Source: Shewanella xiamenensis
Lineage (GTDB): Bacteria > Pseudomonadota > Gammaproteobacteria > Enterobacterales > Shewanellaceae
Direction: 5' to 3'
Assembly (NCBI RefSeq): GCF_014647135.1
Contig: NZ_BMOP01000016.1
Span: 28,785 to 92,784, forward strand
DNA: 64,000 nt
Below are positions 34,001-42,361 of the stretch, piece by piece. Both the position numbers and the translations under genes were made by a program. Under the pieces are notes generated by a model. That model was given only the letters and a program-made list of their open reading frames with translations, made no database searches and was not told the DNA's origin. Numbering within the stretch: the stretch's first letter is position 1; each line of letters starts with the position of its first letter.

Positions 34001-34042
34001 AACAGGTTCTAAGGTTTGTTGATGTGATAACAGAGGTAACAT
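31001..34042 (-). CDS. ydiJ: FAD/Fe-S oxidoreductase YdiJ, probable D-2-hydroxyglutarate dehydrogenase
   Basis: A 1013-residue fusion of a FAD_binding_4/FAD-oxidase C module (about 1-530) with a ferredoxin-like and CCG-domain module (about 600-1013), the length and order of E. coli YdiJ (1018), which is reported to oxidise D-2-hydroxyglutarate. Visible are the FAD-binding ARGGGTGTNGQ and DLSTSNRATIGGMINTDASG, the 4Fe-4S cluster motif CLACKACSSQCPVK, a second cysteine group around NGNGLCFNYSSYSPMCPS, and the heterodisulfide-reductase-like LGCCGMAGTYGHE. It probably passes electrons to the quinone pool. No start problem: ATG at 34042. D-2-hydroxyglutarate can come from serine synthesis. Confidence 0.92.
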   Translation of the reverse strand: MLPLLSHQQTLEPVYLAYLDALEQSAYEGDIDKRYSARLVQATDNSVYQFLPQAVLYPKHQKDIEIALKLATKAEFVGVTFSARGGGTGTNGQSLTHGLILDVSRYMNRVLEVNPEQGWVRVEAGVIKDALNDTLRPHGFFFSPDLSTSNRATIGGMINTDASGAGSLVYGKTSDHVLALRSVLIDGSVLDTRPLDAGLLCNPDNVSENPLGQKLISAIAKVCREKRALIEQQFPKLNRFLTGYDLKNVWNEGLTQFDLSRILTGSEGTLAVITEAKLNITPLPSERAMVNIKYDSFQSALRHAPSLVAARATVVETVDSKVLNLAREDIVWHSVSDLIQEVPGKVIDGLNMVEFAGDTAEVEQKLASLEAVLTEQIGRGECGVVGYQVTQDKASIEKIYGMRKKAVGLLGATKGRRKPIAFAEDTAVPPEKLADYIMEFRALLDSHNLQYGMFGHVDAGVLHVRPALDMCDVEDEKLLRVISDQVAALTLKYGGLMWGEHGKGVRGEYGPSVFGDELYGVLQDIKGLFDPDNRLNPGKLVAPKQVGSLAFDVDSTKRGKFDRQIPVEVRDAYPDVMNCNGNGLCFNYSSYSPMCPSFKVTGDRVQSPKGRAGLMREWLRLLESEGVDVNALAKAKPLGILQRMQNTINAKRDYDYSHEVMESLKGCLACKACSSQCPVKVDVPKFRAQFFNIYYQRYLRPAKDYLVAGIEDSLPLMAAAPRLTNFASQNPLSQWVIKKAIGYVDAPALSVPTLKQRLDGHASRGYDLAALQAIPADERAKFVLVVQDPFNSFYDAGLVYRFIQLIETLGLKPVLLPFKPNGKPTHIKGFLGKFAKTAQSSADFLNQVHKLGMPMVGIDPALVLCYRDEYKEILGANRGAFEVKLANEWLIDILQDIPTKAMQDKQFTWFSHCTESTAKPNTANEWSKIFTHFGAKLTAVNLGCCGMAGTYGHEAENLERSKTLFDMSWKDTLSKIDASQVLVSGYSCRSQVKRFAGYKPKHPLEALLELVKA

Positions 34043-34086
34043 GGGCGGCTTCAGTCAATTATTGTTATGCGGCCCATTATAAACAA

Positions 34087-34114
34087 AAAAAAGCCGCTAA
34101 AAAGCGGCTTTTTT
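34087..34114. terminator. Terminator after ppsA
   Basis: AAGCCGCT (34091-34098) pairs with AGCGGCTT (34103-34110) with A-rich and T-rich flanks. On the minus strand it lies 30 bases past the ppsA stop, upstream of ydiJ. Confidence 0.88.
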
Positions 34115-34141
34115 AACACCTTGATAAAATTACGGCCTAGA

Positions 34142-36511
34142 TCAAGCGTGCGCTTCGGCTAAATATAACCAAGTATCAATTACGGTATCAGGGTTTAACG
34201 ATACGGTATCGATGCCTTGTTCAACTAACCAAGCCGCGAAATCGGCGTGATCTGAAGGTCCTTGACCACAAATACCGATATAAGCACCCTTGGCCTTAGC
34301 CGCTTTAATGGCCATAGACAGCAGGATCTTCACCGCTTCGTTACGCTCATCAAACAAGTGGCTGATGATGCCTGAGTCACGGTCAAGACCGAGTGTTAAC
34401 TGTGTTAAGTCATTTGAGCCGATAGAGAAACCATCGAAGTGCTCAAGGAACTGATCCGCTAACAGCGCATTTGACGGTACTTCACACATCATGATGACGC
34501 GTAGACCATCTTTACCACGCTCTAAGCCCTGCTCTTTCAGCAGTTCAATCACTTGCTCAGCTTCTTTCACGGTACGGACGAATGGGATCATGACTTCAAC
34601 GTTCTTCAGACCCATTTCATTACGCACGCGCTTAATCGCTTCACATTCAAGTGCGAAACAATCGCGGAATGATTCAGAGATATAACGGCTCGCACCACGG
34701 AAGCCGAGCATTGGGTTTTCTTCCTCTGGCTCGTAACGGTCACCACCGACTAAGTTAGCGTATTCGTTAGACTTAAAGTCTGACATACGTACGATCACTT
34801 TCTTCGGATAGAAAGCCGAACCAATAGATGCGATACCTTCGACTAAGCGAGCGATGTAGAACTCAACAGGAGAGTCGTAACCGGCGATCATCTCGTTGAT
34901 TTCTTCCTGCAAGGCAGCGTCCTGTTGGTTGAATTCAAGCAACGCTTTCGGGTGAATACCGATCATGCGGTTGATGATGAATTCTAAACGCGCTAGACCC
35001 ACACCTTCGTTTGGTAAACGAGCAAAGTCGAAGGCGCGATCTGGGTTACCCACGTTCATCATGATTTTCATCGGTAACGCAGGCAATGCGTCAACGCGGT
35101 TAGACACTACTTCGAACTCTTGCTTACCTTCGTAGATGTAACCAGTGTCACCTTCGGCGCAAGAAACAGTCACTAACTGACCATTTTTGATACGGTCGGT
35201 CACGTCGCCACAACCAACTACCGCTGGTACACCTAATTCACGGGCAATAATCGCCGCGTGACAGGTACGACCGCCACGGTTAGTCACGATGGCGCTGGCG
35301 CGCTTCATGATAGGTTCCCAATCTGGGTCAGTCATGTCGGTCACTAACACATCACCTGGTTGGATTTGATCCATATCCGCGATAGAGGTTAGTACCTTAG
35401 CCACACCTGAACCCACTTTATGACCGATAGCACGACCTTCAGAGATCACTGCGCCACGGCTCTTTAAGTGGTAACGTTCAATTAATTGTACGTCTTCACG
35501 GCTACGAACCGTTTCTGGACGCGCTTGAACGATATAGAGTTTGCCATCGTTACCGTCTTTCGCCCACTCGATGTCCATTGGACGACCGTAGTGTTTTTCG
35601 ATAACCATTGCTTGTTTAGCCAGTTCCATCACTTCGGCGTCGTTGATGGAGAATTGACGACGTTTTTCAGCAGCAACGTCTTCAATTTTCACTTGTTTGC
35701 CGTGAGCAGCATCATCGGAATACACCATCTGGATGAGCTTACTACCGATATTACGGCGAACAACGGCTTTATGACCTTGAGAAAGGATAGGTTTGTGGAC
35801 ATAGAATTCGTCAGGGTTTACCGCACCTTGAACAACCATTTCACCCAGACCGAAAGATGAAGTGATAAACACCACATCGTTGTTGCCTGATTCAGTGTCC
35901 ATGGTGAACATCACACCTGATGCCGCTTTGTCTGAACGAACCATGCGTTGTACGCCGGCAGACAGGGCAACACCGTGGTGCTCATAACCTTGGTGAACAC
36001 GGTATGAAATTGCACGATCGTTAAAGAGTGACGCAAACACGTGCTTAATCGCCACGAGTACAGAGTCAAATCCTTTCACGTTTAAGAAGGTTTCTTGCTG
36101 ACCAGCAAAAGAAGCATCTGGCATATCTTCTGCGGTAGCAGAAGAACGTACTGCAAATGATGCATCGCTAGTTTCAGCGGCAAGTTTATCGTAAGCTTCA
36201 CGAATGGCTTGCTCTAAAGCTGGTTGGAATGGGGTGTCAATCACCCATTGTCTGATCTGTGCACCTACTTTTGCCAGTGCATTGACATCATCTACATCCA
36301 GTGTGGCTAGAATGTCATAAATCTTCTGGTTTACTCCACTTTGTTCAAGGAACTCATTGAACGCATAAGAAGTAGTCGCAAATCCGCCAGGTACTTGAAC
36401 ACCGGCATTAGCTAGATTGCTGATCATCTCGCCAAGAGAAGCATTTTTACCGCCAACCAAGTTGACGTCACCCATGCCTAATTCCTGATACCAGAGTACG
36501 TATTGCTGCAC
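34142..36511 (-). CDS. ppsA: Phosphoenolpyruvate synthase
   Basis: It makes PEP from pyruvate with ATP going to AMP and phosphate, the entry to gluconeogenesis from lactate and pyruvate, the preferred carbon sources of Shewanella. The 789 residues include the N-terminal ATP-grasp part ([31 protein letters not shown]), the phosphohistidine domain [15 protein letters not shown] and the PEP-binding TIM barrel with [10 protein letters not shown] and [13 protein letters not shown]. The start is GTG at 36511 with GGAG eight bases upstream. It is divergent from its regulator ppsR, with a HexR-like site between. Confidence 0.98.
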   Translation of the reverse strand: MQQYVLWYQELGMGDVNLVGGKNASLGEMISNLANAGVQVPGGFATTSYAFNEFLEQSGVNQKIYDILATLDVDDVNALAKVGAQIRQWVIDTPFQPALEQAIREAYDKLAAETSDASFAVRSSATAEDMPDASFAGQQETFLNVKGFDSVLVAIKHVFASLFNDRAISYRVHQGYEHHGVALSAGVQRMVRSDKAASGVMFTMDTESGNNDVVFITSSFGLGEMVVQGAVNPDEFYVHKPILSQGHKAVVRRNIGSKLIQMVYSDDAAHGKQVKIEDVAAEKRRQFSINDAEVMELAKQAMVIEKHYGRPMDIEWAKDGNDGKLYIVQARPETVRSREDVQLIERYHLKSRGAVISEGRAIGHKVGSGVAKVLTSIADMDQIQPGDVLVTDMTDPDWEPIMKRASAIVTNRGGRTCHAAIIARELGVPAVVGCGDVTDRIKNGQLVTVSCAEGDTGYIYEGKQEFEVVSNRVDALPALPMKIMMNVGNPDRAFDFARLPNEGVGLARLEFIINRMIGIHPKALLEFNQQDAALQEEINEMIAGYDSPVEFYIARLVEGIASIGSAFYPKKVIVRMSDFKSNEYANLVGGDRYEPEEENPMLGFRGASRYISESFRDCFALECEAIKRVRNEMGLKNVEVMIPFVRTVKEAEQVIELLKEQGLERGKDGLRVIMMCEVPSNALLADQFLEHFDGFSIGSNDLTQLTLGLDRDSGIISHLFDERNEAVKILLSMAIKAAKAKGAYIGICGQGPSDHADFAAWLVEQGIDTVSLNPDTVIDTWLYLAEAHA

Positions 36512-36607
36512 AGTTCTATCTCCGCAAGTTTATTTCAGTGGCCCCTTCACACGAGGGCAGCGGCATTTTACACTCCCGCTGAAGAAGCGTAAATCTATAA
36601 TTTTATT

Positions 36608-36622
36608 TGTAATTTTATTACT
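36608..36622. promoter_or_regulatory. HexR-like operator between ppsA and ppsR
   Basis: TGTAAT (36608-36613), three T, ATTACT (36617-36622) differs by one base from the palindrome TGTAAT-N3-ATTACA known for HexR, the 2-keto-3-deoxy-6-phosphogluconate-responsive RpiR-family regulator of central carbon metabolism in Shewanella. ppsA is a reported HexR-activated gene in S. oneidensis. The site is 97 bases upstream of ppsA and 14 upstream of ppsR. Confidence 0.65.
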
Positions 36623-36635
36623 ACAAGAGGTCAGT

Positions 36636-37448
36636 ATGGCACCAAAGGTATTTTACATCTCCGACGGCACAGCGATCACAGCAGAGGTTTTTGGGCATGC
36701 AGTTCTCTCGCAATTTCCATTAGAATTTGAGTCACTTACAATTCCATTTGTTGAAACATTGGCAAAAGCTGAAAACGTTAAACGACAAATTAATGATTGT
36801 TTTATTACAACAGGCGAACGCCCCTTAGTGTTCCATTCAATCGTTAAACCGGAAATTCGGGACATCATTTATTCGAGTGAAGGTCTCGATTACGATTTTT
36901 TAAATACCTTCGTCGCTCCACTTGAACAACATTTAGGCGTAAGTGCATCGCCTGTATTACACCGCACCCACGGTAAAGCCAATCAGGGTTATGAAGCCCG
37001 TATCGATGCCATCAATTTTGCGATGGATAATGATGATGGCCAAACCATGAAGCATATGGATCAGGCCGATTTGATCCTGCTGGGCGTGTCTCGCTGCGGT
37101 AAAACCCCGTCCAGCCTCTATTTATCGATGCAGTTTGGTATTAAAGCGGCTAACTACCCGTTCACCGAAGACGATATGGATAACCTTAAACTGCCCGAAG
37201 CCTTAAAACGCAATAAGAAAAAATTGTTTGGGTTGACCATCGATCCGGTACGCTTACATGAAATCCGCCAAAGTCGGATGGAAAACAGTCGCTACTCTTC
37301 CTTAAAGCAGTGTCGTTTAGAGGTAAAAGAAGTCGAGATGATGTTCAAACGTGAACGTATTCCTTATATCGACACCACCAACCACTCGGTCGAAGAAATC
37401 GCCACTAAGATTTTAGATGTGACGGGTTTAGAACGTCATATGTTCTAA
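36636..37448 (+). CDS. ppsR: PEP synthase kinase/pyrophosphorylase PpsR
   Basis: A bifunctional regulator (DUF299 family) that inactivates PEP synthase by ADP-dependent phosphorylation and reactivates it by phosphate-dependent pyrophosphorolysis. The P-loop GVSRCGKT is at 150-157; the N-terminal [20 protein letters not shown] is a family signature. The 270 residues match. It is divergent from its substrate's gene ppsA, the usual arrangement, and AGAGG lies nine bases before the ATG. Confidence 0.96.
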   Translation: MAPKVFYISDGTAITAEVFGHAVLSQFPLEFESLTIPFVETLAKAENVKRQINDCFITTGERPLVFHSIVKPEIRDIIYSSEGLDYDFLNTFVAPLEQHLGVSASPVLHRTHGKANQGYEARIDAINFAMDNDDGQTMKHMDQADLILLGVSRCGKTPSSLYLSMQFGIKAANYPFTEDDMDNLKLPEALKRNKKKLFGLTIDPVRLHEIRQSRMENSRYSSLKQCRLEVKEVEMMFKRERIPYIDTTNHSVEEIATKILDVTGLERHMF

Positions 37449-37520
37449 TCTTGATGATTTCGAACGAGACAATCGAGTCCCTCGATTTAGGCTAAATAGG
37501 TCTAACTTAAATCAAATTCA

Positions 37521-37582
37521 TTGCACAGTTGCCGACAATTAACACAATTGGCACTGTGCAATGCTGTTCGATTCGTTATAAT
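37521..37582 (+). promoter_or_regulatory. aroH promoter with overlapping inverted repeat
   Basis: A perfect -10 TATAAT lies at 37577-37582, about 47 bases before aroH. Just upstream an inverted repeat TTGCACAGT (37521-37529) and ACTGTGCAA (37553-37561) is spaced by 23 bases; its right arm, itself nearly palindromic (GCACTGTGC), covers where the -35 box must lie. This is the layout of a repressor operator. It does not match the TyrR box as I know it. Confidence 0.5.
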
Positions 37583-37629
37583 CCGAGGCAATCTGGCGAA
37601 AAGCGCCGCACGCAAGCTCGGTATTTTGA

Positions 37630-38694
37630 ATGACCATTAAAACAGACGAATTACGCACTTCCTTATTAGCTAAAGTCATCTCACCTGCACAACTGGCATC
37701 TGAGTACCCGTTAACCCAAGATGCAGCCGATTACCTCGTTCAGCAACGTCGTGAAGTTGAAGCCATTATTATGGGCGAAGATCATCGTCTACTGGTGATC
37801 ATTGGCCCTTGCTCTATCCATGATACGCAAGCTGCCCTCGACTACGCCCGCCGTTTAGCTGTGCTGCATCAAGAGTTAAAGGACGATCTCTGTATTTTAA
37901 TGCGGGTGTACTTTGAAAAGCCGCGCACCATTGTTGGCTGGAAAGGGTTAATTTCCGATCCTGACTTAGATGGCAGCTTTGAACCCAATAAAGGATTGCG
38001 TATTGCCCGTCAGCTACTACAGCAAATCACTGAGCTGAAATTGCCGATTGCCACCGAGTTTTTAGATATGGTGAACGGTCAATATATTGCTGATTTAATC
38101 ACCTGGGGCGCTATCGGCGCTCGCACCACTGAAAGCCAAGTCCACCGCGAAATGGCCTCGGCACTCTCCTGCCCTGTGGGTTTTAAAAATGGAACCGATG
38201 GCAATATCAATATCGCCGTTGATGCCGTTCGTGCCGCCAAAGTGCCACATATTTTCTATTCACCAGATAAAGATGGCGCTATGTCAGTATATCGTACCCA
38301 TGGTAATCCTTATGGGCACATTATTTTACGCGGTGGTAAAAAACCTAATTACTTTGAGCAGGATATTGAACAAGCAAGATTAAAACTTGAGTCTGTCAAT
38401 GTAACGCCGCGTGTGGTGGTTGATTTTAGCCACGGTAACAGTGAAAAAAATCACCTAAAACAACTGGTCGTTGCTGAAAATATCATGGCGCAAATGCGCG
38501 CGGGTAGTACGGCCATTGCCGGCATCATGGCAGAAAGTTTCTTACAGGAAGGCAATCAAAAAGTGGTTGAGGGTCAACCTTTATGCTACGGCCAAAGCAT
38601 TACCGATGCCTGCTTACATTGGGATGACTCAGAAAAATTACTGCGAGATCTGGCTAAAGCCTCACGCGATAGGCGTGAACTTCTCGGTAAATAA
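37630..38694 (+). CDS. aroH: 3-deoxy-7-phosphoheptulonate synthase, AroH type
   Basis: It condenses PEP and erythrose 4-phosphate in the first step of the shikimate pathway. The 354-residue class I-alpha enzyme contains IIGPCSIHD, MRVYFEKPRTIVGWKGLISDP (split here across the PEP site), GAIGARTTESQVHREMASAL and DFSHGNSEKN. The N-terminus (MTIKTDELRT) and internal blocks such as TEFLDMVNGQYIADLITWGA resemble E. coli AroH, the tryptophan-inhibited isozyme, more than AroF or AroG, so feedback by tryptophan is likely but is inferred from similarity. PEP supply by the neighbouring ppsA may explain the placement. Confidence 0.93.
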   Translation: MTIKTDELRTSLLAKVISPAQLASEYPLTQDAADYLVQQRREVEAIIMGEDHRLLVIIGPCSIHDTQAALDYARRLAVLHQELKDDLCILMRVYFEKPRTIVGWKGLISDPDLDGSFEPNKGLRIARQLLQQITELKLPIATEFLDMVNGQYIADLITWGAIGARTTESQVHREMASALSCPVGFKNGTDGNINIAVDAVRAAKVPHIFYSPDKDGAMSVYRTHGNPYGHIILRGGKKPNYFEQDIEQARLKLESVNVTPRVVVDFSHGNSEKNHLKQLVVAENIMAQMRAGSTAIAGIMAESFLQEGNQKVVEGQPLCYGQSITDACLHWDDSEKLLRDLAKASRDRRELLGK

Positions 38695-38711
38695 GTCAAT
38701 GACCAAACGCT

Positions 38712-38738
38712 AAAGGCTTCCACTGGAAGCCTTTTTAC
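38712..38738 (+). terminator. Terminator after aroH
   Basis: AAAGGCTTCCA (38712-38722) pairs with TGGAAGCCTTT (38724-38734) and continues into TTACTTTT. Confidence 0.9.
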
Positions 38739-38843
38739 TTTTCGTTTTGTCTTAAAACCTAACGATATAGTCGTTTTATATCATTCAAATTGAAAACTCA
38801 CTATAATCGCGCCTCTTGAAAATGCATAACCTCAGGTTGCCGT

Positions 38844-39275
38844 ATGCCACATTCACTCGACTCTACTCGCCCTGCTTTTTCCGATGCCATCGAACAACGA
38901 ATCAATCAATCCGAAGCGCGGGTAATCAAAGCCGTATTTCCTTCTATCACCAATCACCACAATACCTTATTTGGTGGTGAAGCCCTAGCATGGATGGATG
39001 AAACCGCTTTTATTGCTGCGACTCGTTTCTGCCGTAAAGCCTTAGTTACAGTCAGCTCTGATCGAATCGACTTTAAAAAACCTATTCCAGCGGGTACCTT
39101 AGCAGAGCTTATCGCCCGCGTGATCCATGTAGGTAATACCTCGTTAAAGGTCGAAGTCAATATTTTTGTCGAAGACATGTACCAAGATCACCGTGAGCAT
39201 GCGATCCGTGGCGTATTCACCTTTGTTGCGGTAGACGAACAACGCCATCCGACCCAAGTGTGGACGGCTGAATAA
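38844..39275 (+). CDS. Hotdog-fold acyl-CoA thioesterase
   Basis: A 143-residue single hotdog domain of the BACH/YciA type. The family motif NHHNTLFGGEALAWMDETAFIA contains the catalytic region (asparagine/aspartate and the helix), followed by DRIDFKKPIPAGTLAELIARV. Such enzymes hydrolyse a range of fatty acyl-CoAs and act as trimers of dimers. It stands alone between aroH and a response regulator and has its own -10-like TATAAT (38801-38806) about 38 bases upstream. Confidence 0.88.
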   Translation: MPHSLDSTRPAFSDAIEQRINQSEARVIKAVFPSITNHHNTLFGGEALAWMDETAFIAATRFCRKALVTVSSDRIDFKKPIPAGTLAELIARVIHVGNTSLKVEVNIFVEDMYQDHREHAIRGVFTFVAVDEQRHPTQVWTAE

Positions 39276-39301
39276 GATTTATACTACGTAATAACGTACT
39301 C

Positions 39302-39337
39302 TAGCCCTTTAACAGCAAGGTTTTAGGGCTAATTTAT
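39302..39337 (+). terminator. Terminator after the thioesterase gene
   Basis: TAGCCCT (39302-39308) pairs with AGGGCTA (39325-39331) around a 16-base loop, followed by ATTTATT. The long loop makes it modest. Confidence 0.5.
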
Positions 39338-39484
39338 TCATTCATTTAAGCGAGACAAAAGTATAACAACCAGAAACATATAAAAATTTTGTCCTTCTTG
39401 CTGCATAAACCAATAGGATCCTCGATTACTTTTCTGTTACATTGGGTTTAATCTTCACGCGCCACGAACATAATCAAAAAAGCC

Positions 39485-40147
39485 ATGAAGCTAGAAAACT
39501 TAAATATAATTATTGCCGACGACCATCCATTGTTTCGAAATGCACTACGTCAAGCACTCAGTAGCGCCTTTGAGCGCACCCAGTGGTTTGAGGCTGACAG
39601 TGCCGATGCGTTGCAGTCTGTGTTAGATTCACAAAGTGTCAGCTACGATTTGGTTTTACTGGATTTGCAGATGCCAGGTTCCCACGGCTATTCGACGCTT
39701 ATCCATCTGCGCTCTCACTACCCTGAGCTGCCTGTTATCGTGATTTCGGCCCACGAGGATATCAATACCATTAGCCGTGCTATTCACTACGGTGGTAGCG
39801 GTTTTATCCCTAAATCAGCGTCGATGGAAACCTTGAAAGAAGCCCTAACCGCTGTTTTATGTGGGGATTTATGGCTACCTAAAGGTGCTGATATTATACC
39901 TATCGAAGATGACAGCACTGATAAAATGGCCAGTAAGCTCTCAGATCTCACGCCGCAGCAATATAAAGTACTGCAAATGTTTGCTGAGGGCTTGCTCAAT
40001 AAACAAATCGCCTATGACTTAGGTGTTTCTGAAGCAACCATAAAAGCGCACGCCACTGCCATTTTCAGAAAACTAGGCGTTCGTAATCGCACTCAAGCGG
40101 TTATTGCTTTAAGTCAGCTTGAAATGGATAAAGTCGATTTGTCATAG
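39485..40147 (+). CDS. NarL/FixJ-type response regulator, orphan
   Basis: A 220-residue two-component regulator: receiver domain (acidic pair Asp12-Asp13, phospho-acceptor Asp60 in VLLDLQMPG, Thr/Ser and Lys near SAHED and IPKSAS) and a LuxR-type helix-turn-helix at about 152-205 (LTPQQYKVLQMFAEGLLNKQIAYDLGVSE...). All receiver residues needed for phosphorylation are present. No histidine kinase is nearby, so partner and targets are unknown. The ATG at 39485 has a weak ribosome binding site. A clear terminator follows. Confidence 0.93.
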   Translation: MKLENLNIIIADDHPLFRNALRQALSSAFERTQWFEADSADALQSVLDSQSVSYDLVLLDLQMPGSHGYSTLIHLRSHYPELPVIVISAHEDINTISRAIHYGGSGFIPKSASMETLKEALTAVLCGDLWLPKGADIIPIEDDSTDKMASKLSDLTPQQYKVLQMFAEGLLNKQIAYDLGVSEATIKAHATAIFRKLGVRNRTQAVIALSQLEMDKVDLS

Positions 40148-40178
40148 TCATACGTGTCATTTCAACTCTCAACACAAT

Positions 40179-40210
40179 AAAAATGCCGCAATTGATGCGG
40201 CATTTTTATT
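40179..40210. terminator. Bidirectional terminator between response regulator and cysB
   Basis: AAAAATGCCGCA (40179-40190) pairs with TGCGGCATTTTT (40196-40207) around a five-base loop; symmetrical flanks serve both convergent genes. Confidence 0.93.
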
Positions 40211-40234
40211 AATTTCACCAATAGCGTAGCTTAA

Positions 40235-41284
<1,050 letters not shown>

Positions 41285-41436
41285 TTATAGTATATAGTAA
41301 AAATTAAAGCAAATAGGAATATAGAGCACAAGTCTTATGTTTCAAACGACAGAAATGATAACCTAGGCTAAGATAACTATGCTAGTTTATTGATTTATTG
41401 TAGCATTAGCTCAATTGGATAAATAATGGAACAGCT

Positions 41437-42216
41437 ATGACATTCACCTTGGTTCTGATCCTCATCGGTGCACTATTACTGCTTGTTATCGGAATTAACG
41501 TAATACAACAACAAAAAGAACGTGCAGAGGCTGAACGTAGGATTGAATTTGCCCGCCAACGTGCGATTCTTGATGAAACAGAAACCGTATTATCCAATAC
41601 AGGGATGATACCTTGTAGTACACATATAATGTTAGTGCTCTATCGCCGTGTTCAAGATGCTTTGGAAATGGCAACATCACTGAGCACAAGCCAACAACAA
41701 GCTGATTTTCAACGTCGACTTGCCGATATCAAAAATCAAATTGATTCATTACAAGCTAACCCACCTCAAGTCCCGCCGATTGAGAATTTTAGATTGCCTG
41801 ATAACGACAAACAAACTTTGGTGTTAGTACAAACGTTAAAGAAACTAAAAGCCATTTTGCGTGCAGAGCATAACAAAGGGAGAGTCGACCCAGCGGTGTT
41901 TGGTCAGGAAGAAAATCGTATTGATAGTTTACAGCTCAGAATTAACGTTGACTCTATGTTGTCACGTGCTCGCGCCGCAAGTTTTATGAAGCAATACGGA
42001 TCTTCAAAGCAAATGGTGACTAAAGCATTAGCCACTTTGCATGCGATTAAAGCGCAGACGCCAAACGATCCCTTCATCGCCCGTAAAGTCGATGAAGCCA
42101 AAATGCTATTAGATGAAATTATGGGCGCACAAAAACTCACTGCACCCAGTGCACCTAAACCCAAGAATGAAGAAGACGATATCGATATGCTGTTTCAACC
42201 GAAAAAGAAATGGTGA
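41437..42216 (+). CDS. Unknown membrane-anchored coiled-coil protein
   Basis: I do not recognise a named family in this 259-residue protein. It has one N-terminal membrane helix (about 2-22, LVLILIGALLLLVIGINV) and then a long, largely helical, charged body: a Gln/Glu/Arg-rich helix (QQQKERAEAERRIEFARQR), a helical bundle with LYRRVQDALEMA and LRINVDSMLSRARAASFM, and an acidic disordered tail ending DIDMLFQPKKKW. Pairs of helical repeats around 145-230 look TPR-like but are not clear repeats. It probably faces the cytoplasm if the short N-terminus is outside. It sits between cysB and topA and is followed by a terminator. Confidence 0.7.
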   Translation: MTFTLVLILIGALLLLVIGINVIQQQKERAEAERRIEFARQRAILDETETVLSNTGMIPCSTHIMLVLYRRVQDALEMATSLSTSQQQADFQRRLADIKNQIDSLQANPPQVPPIENFRLPDNDKQTLVLVQTLKKLKAILRAEHNKGRVDPAVFGQEENRIDSLQLRINVDSMLSRARAASFMKQYGSSKQMVTKALATLHAIKAQTPNDPFIARKVDEAKMLLDEIMGAQKLTAPSAPKPKNEEDDIDMLFQPKKKW

Positions 42217-42232
42217 TCAATCTTTAAAACAC

Positions 42233-42264
42233 AAAAGCCAAGTCAGTGACTTGGCTTTTTTATT
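42233..42264. terminator. Terminator after the coiled-coil protein gene
   Basis: AAAAGCCAAGTCA (42233-42245) pairs with its complement ending at 42259 in a near-perfect palindrome, followed by TTATT. It separates the gene from convergent topA. Confidence 0.92.
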
Positions 42265-42361
42265 GGTTGAAATCTAACTTAAGCAGTAACACCAACCTAG
42301 AGCATATTCACAAAGCGTTCATCCTCAATGACGATTTGTGAACATGCCCATAAGCACATGT

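Noticed and set aside
41391..41430. tRNA-like D-arm sequence (AGCTCAATTGGATA) upstream of the coiled-coil protein gene
   Set aside because: No acceptor stem, anticodon arm or T-arm can be formed around it; it is a chance match.
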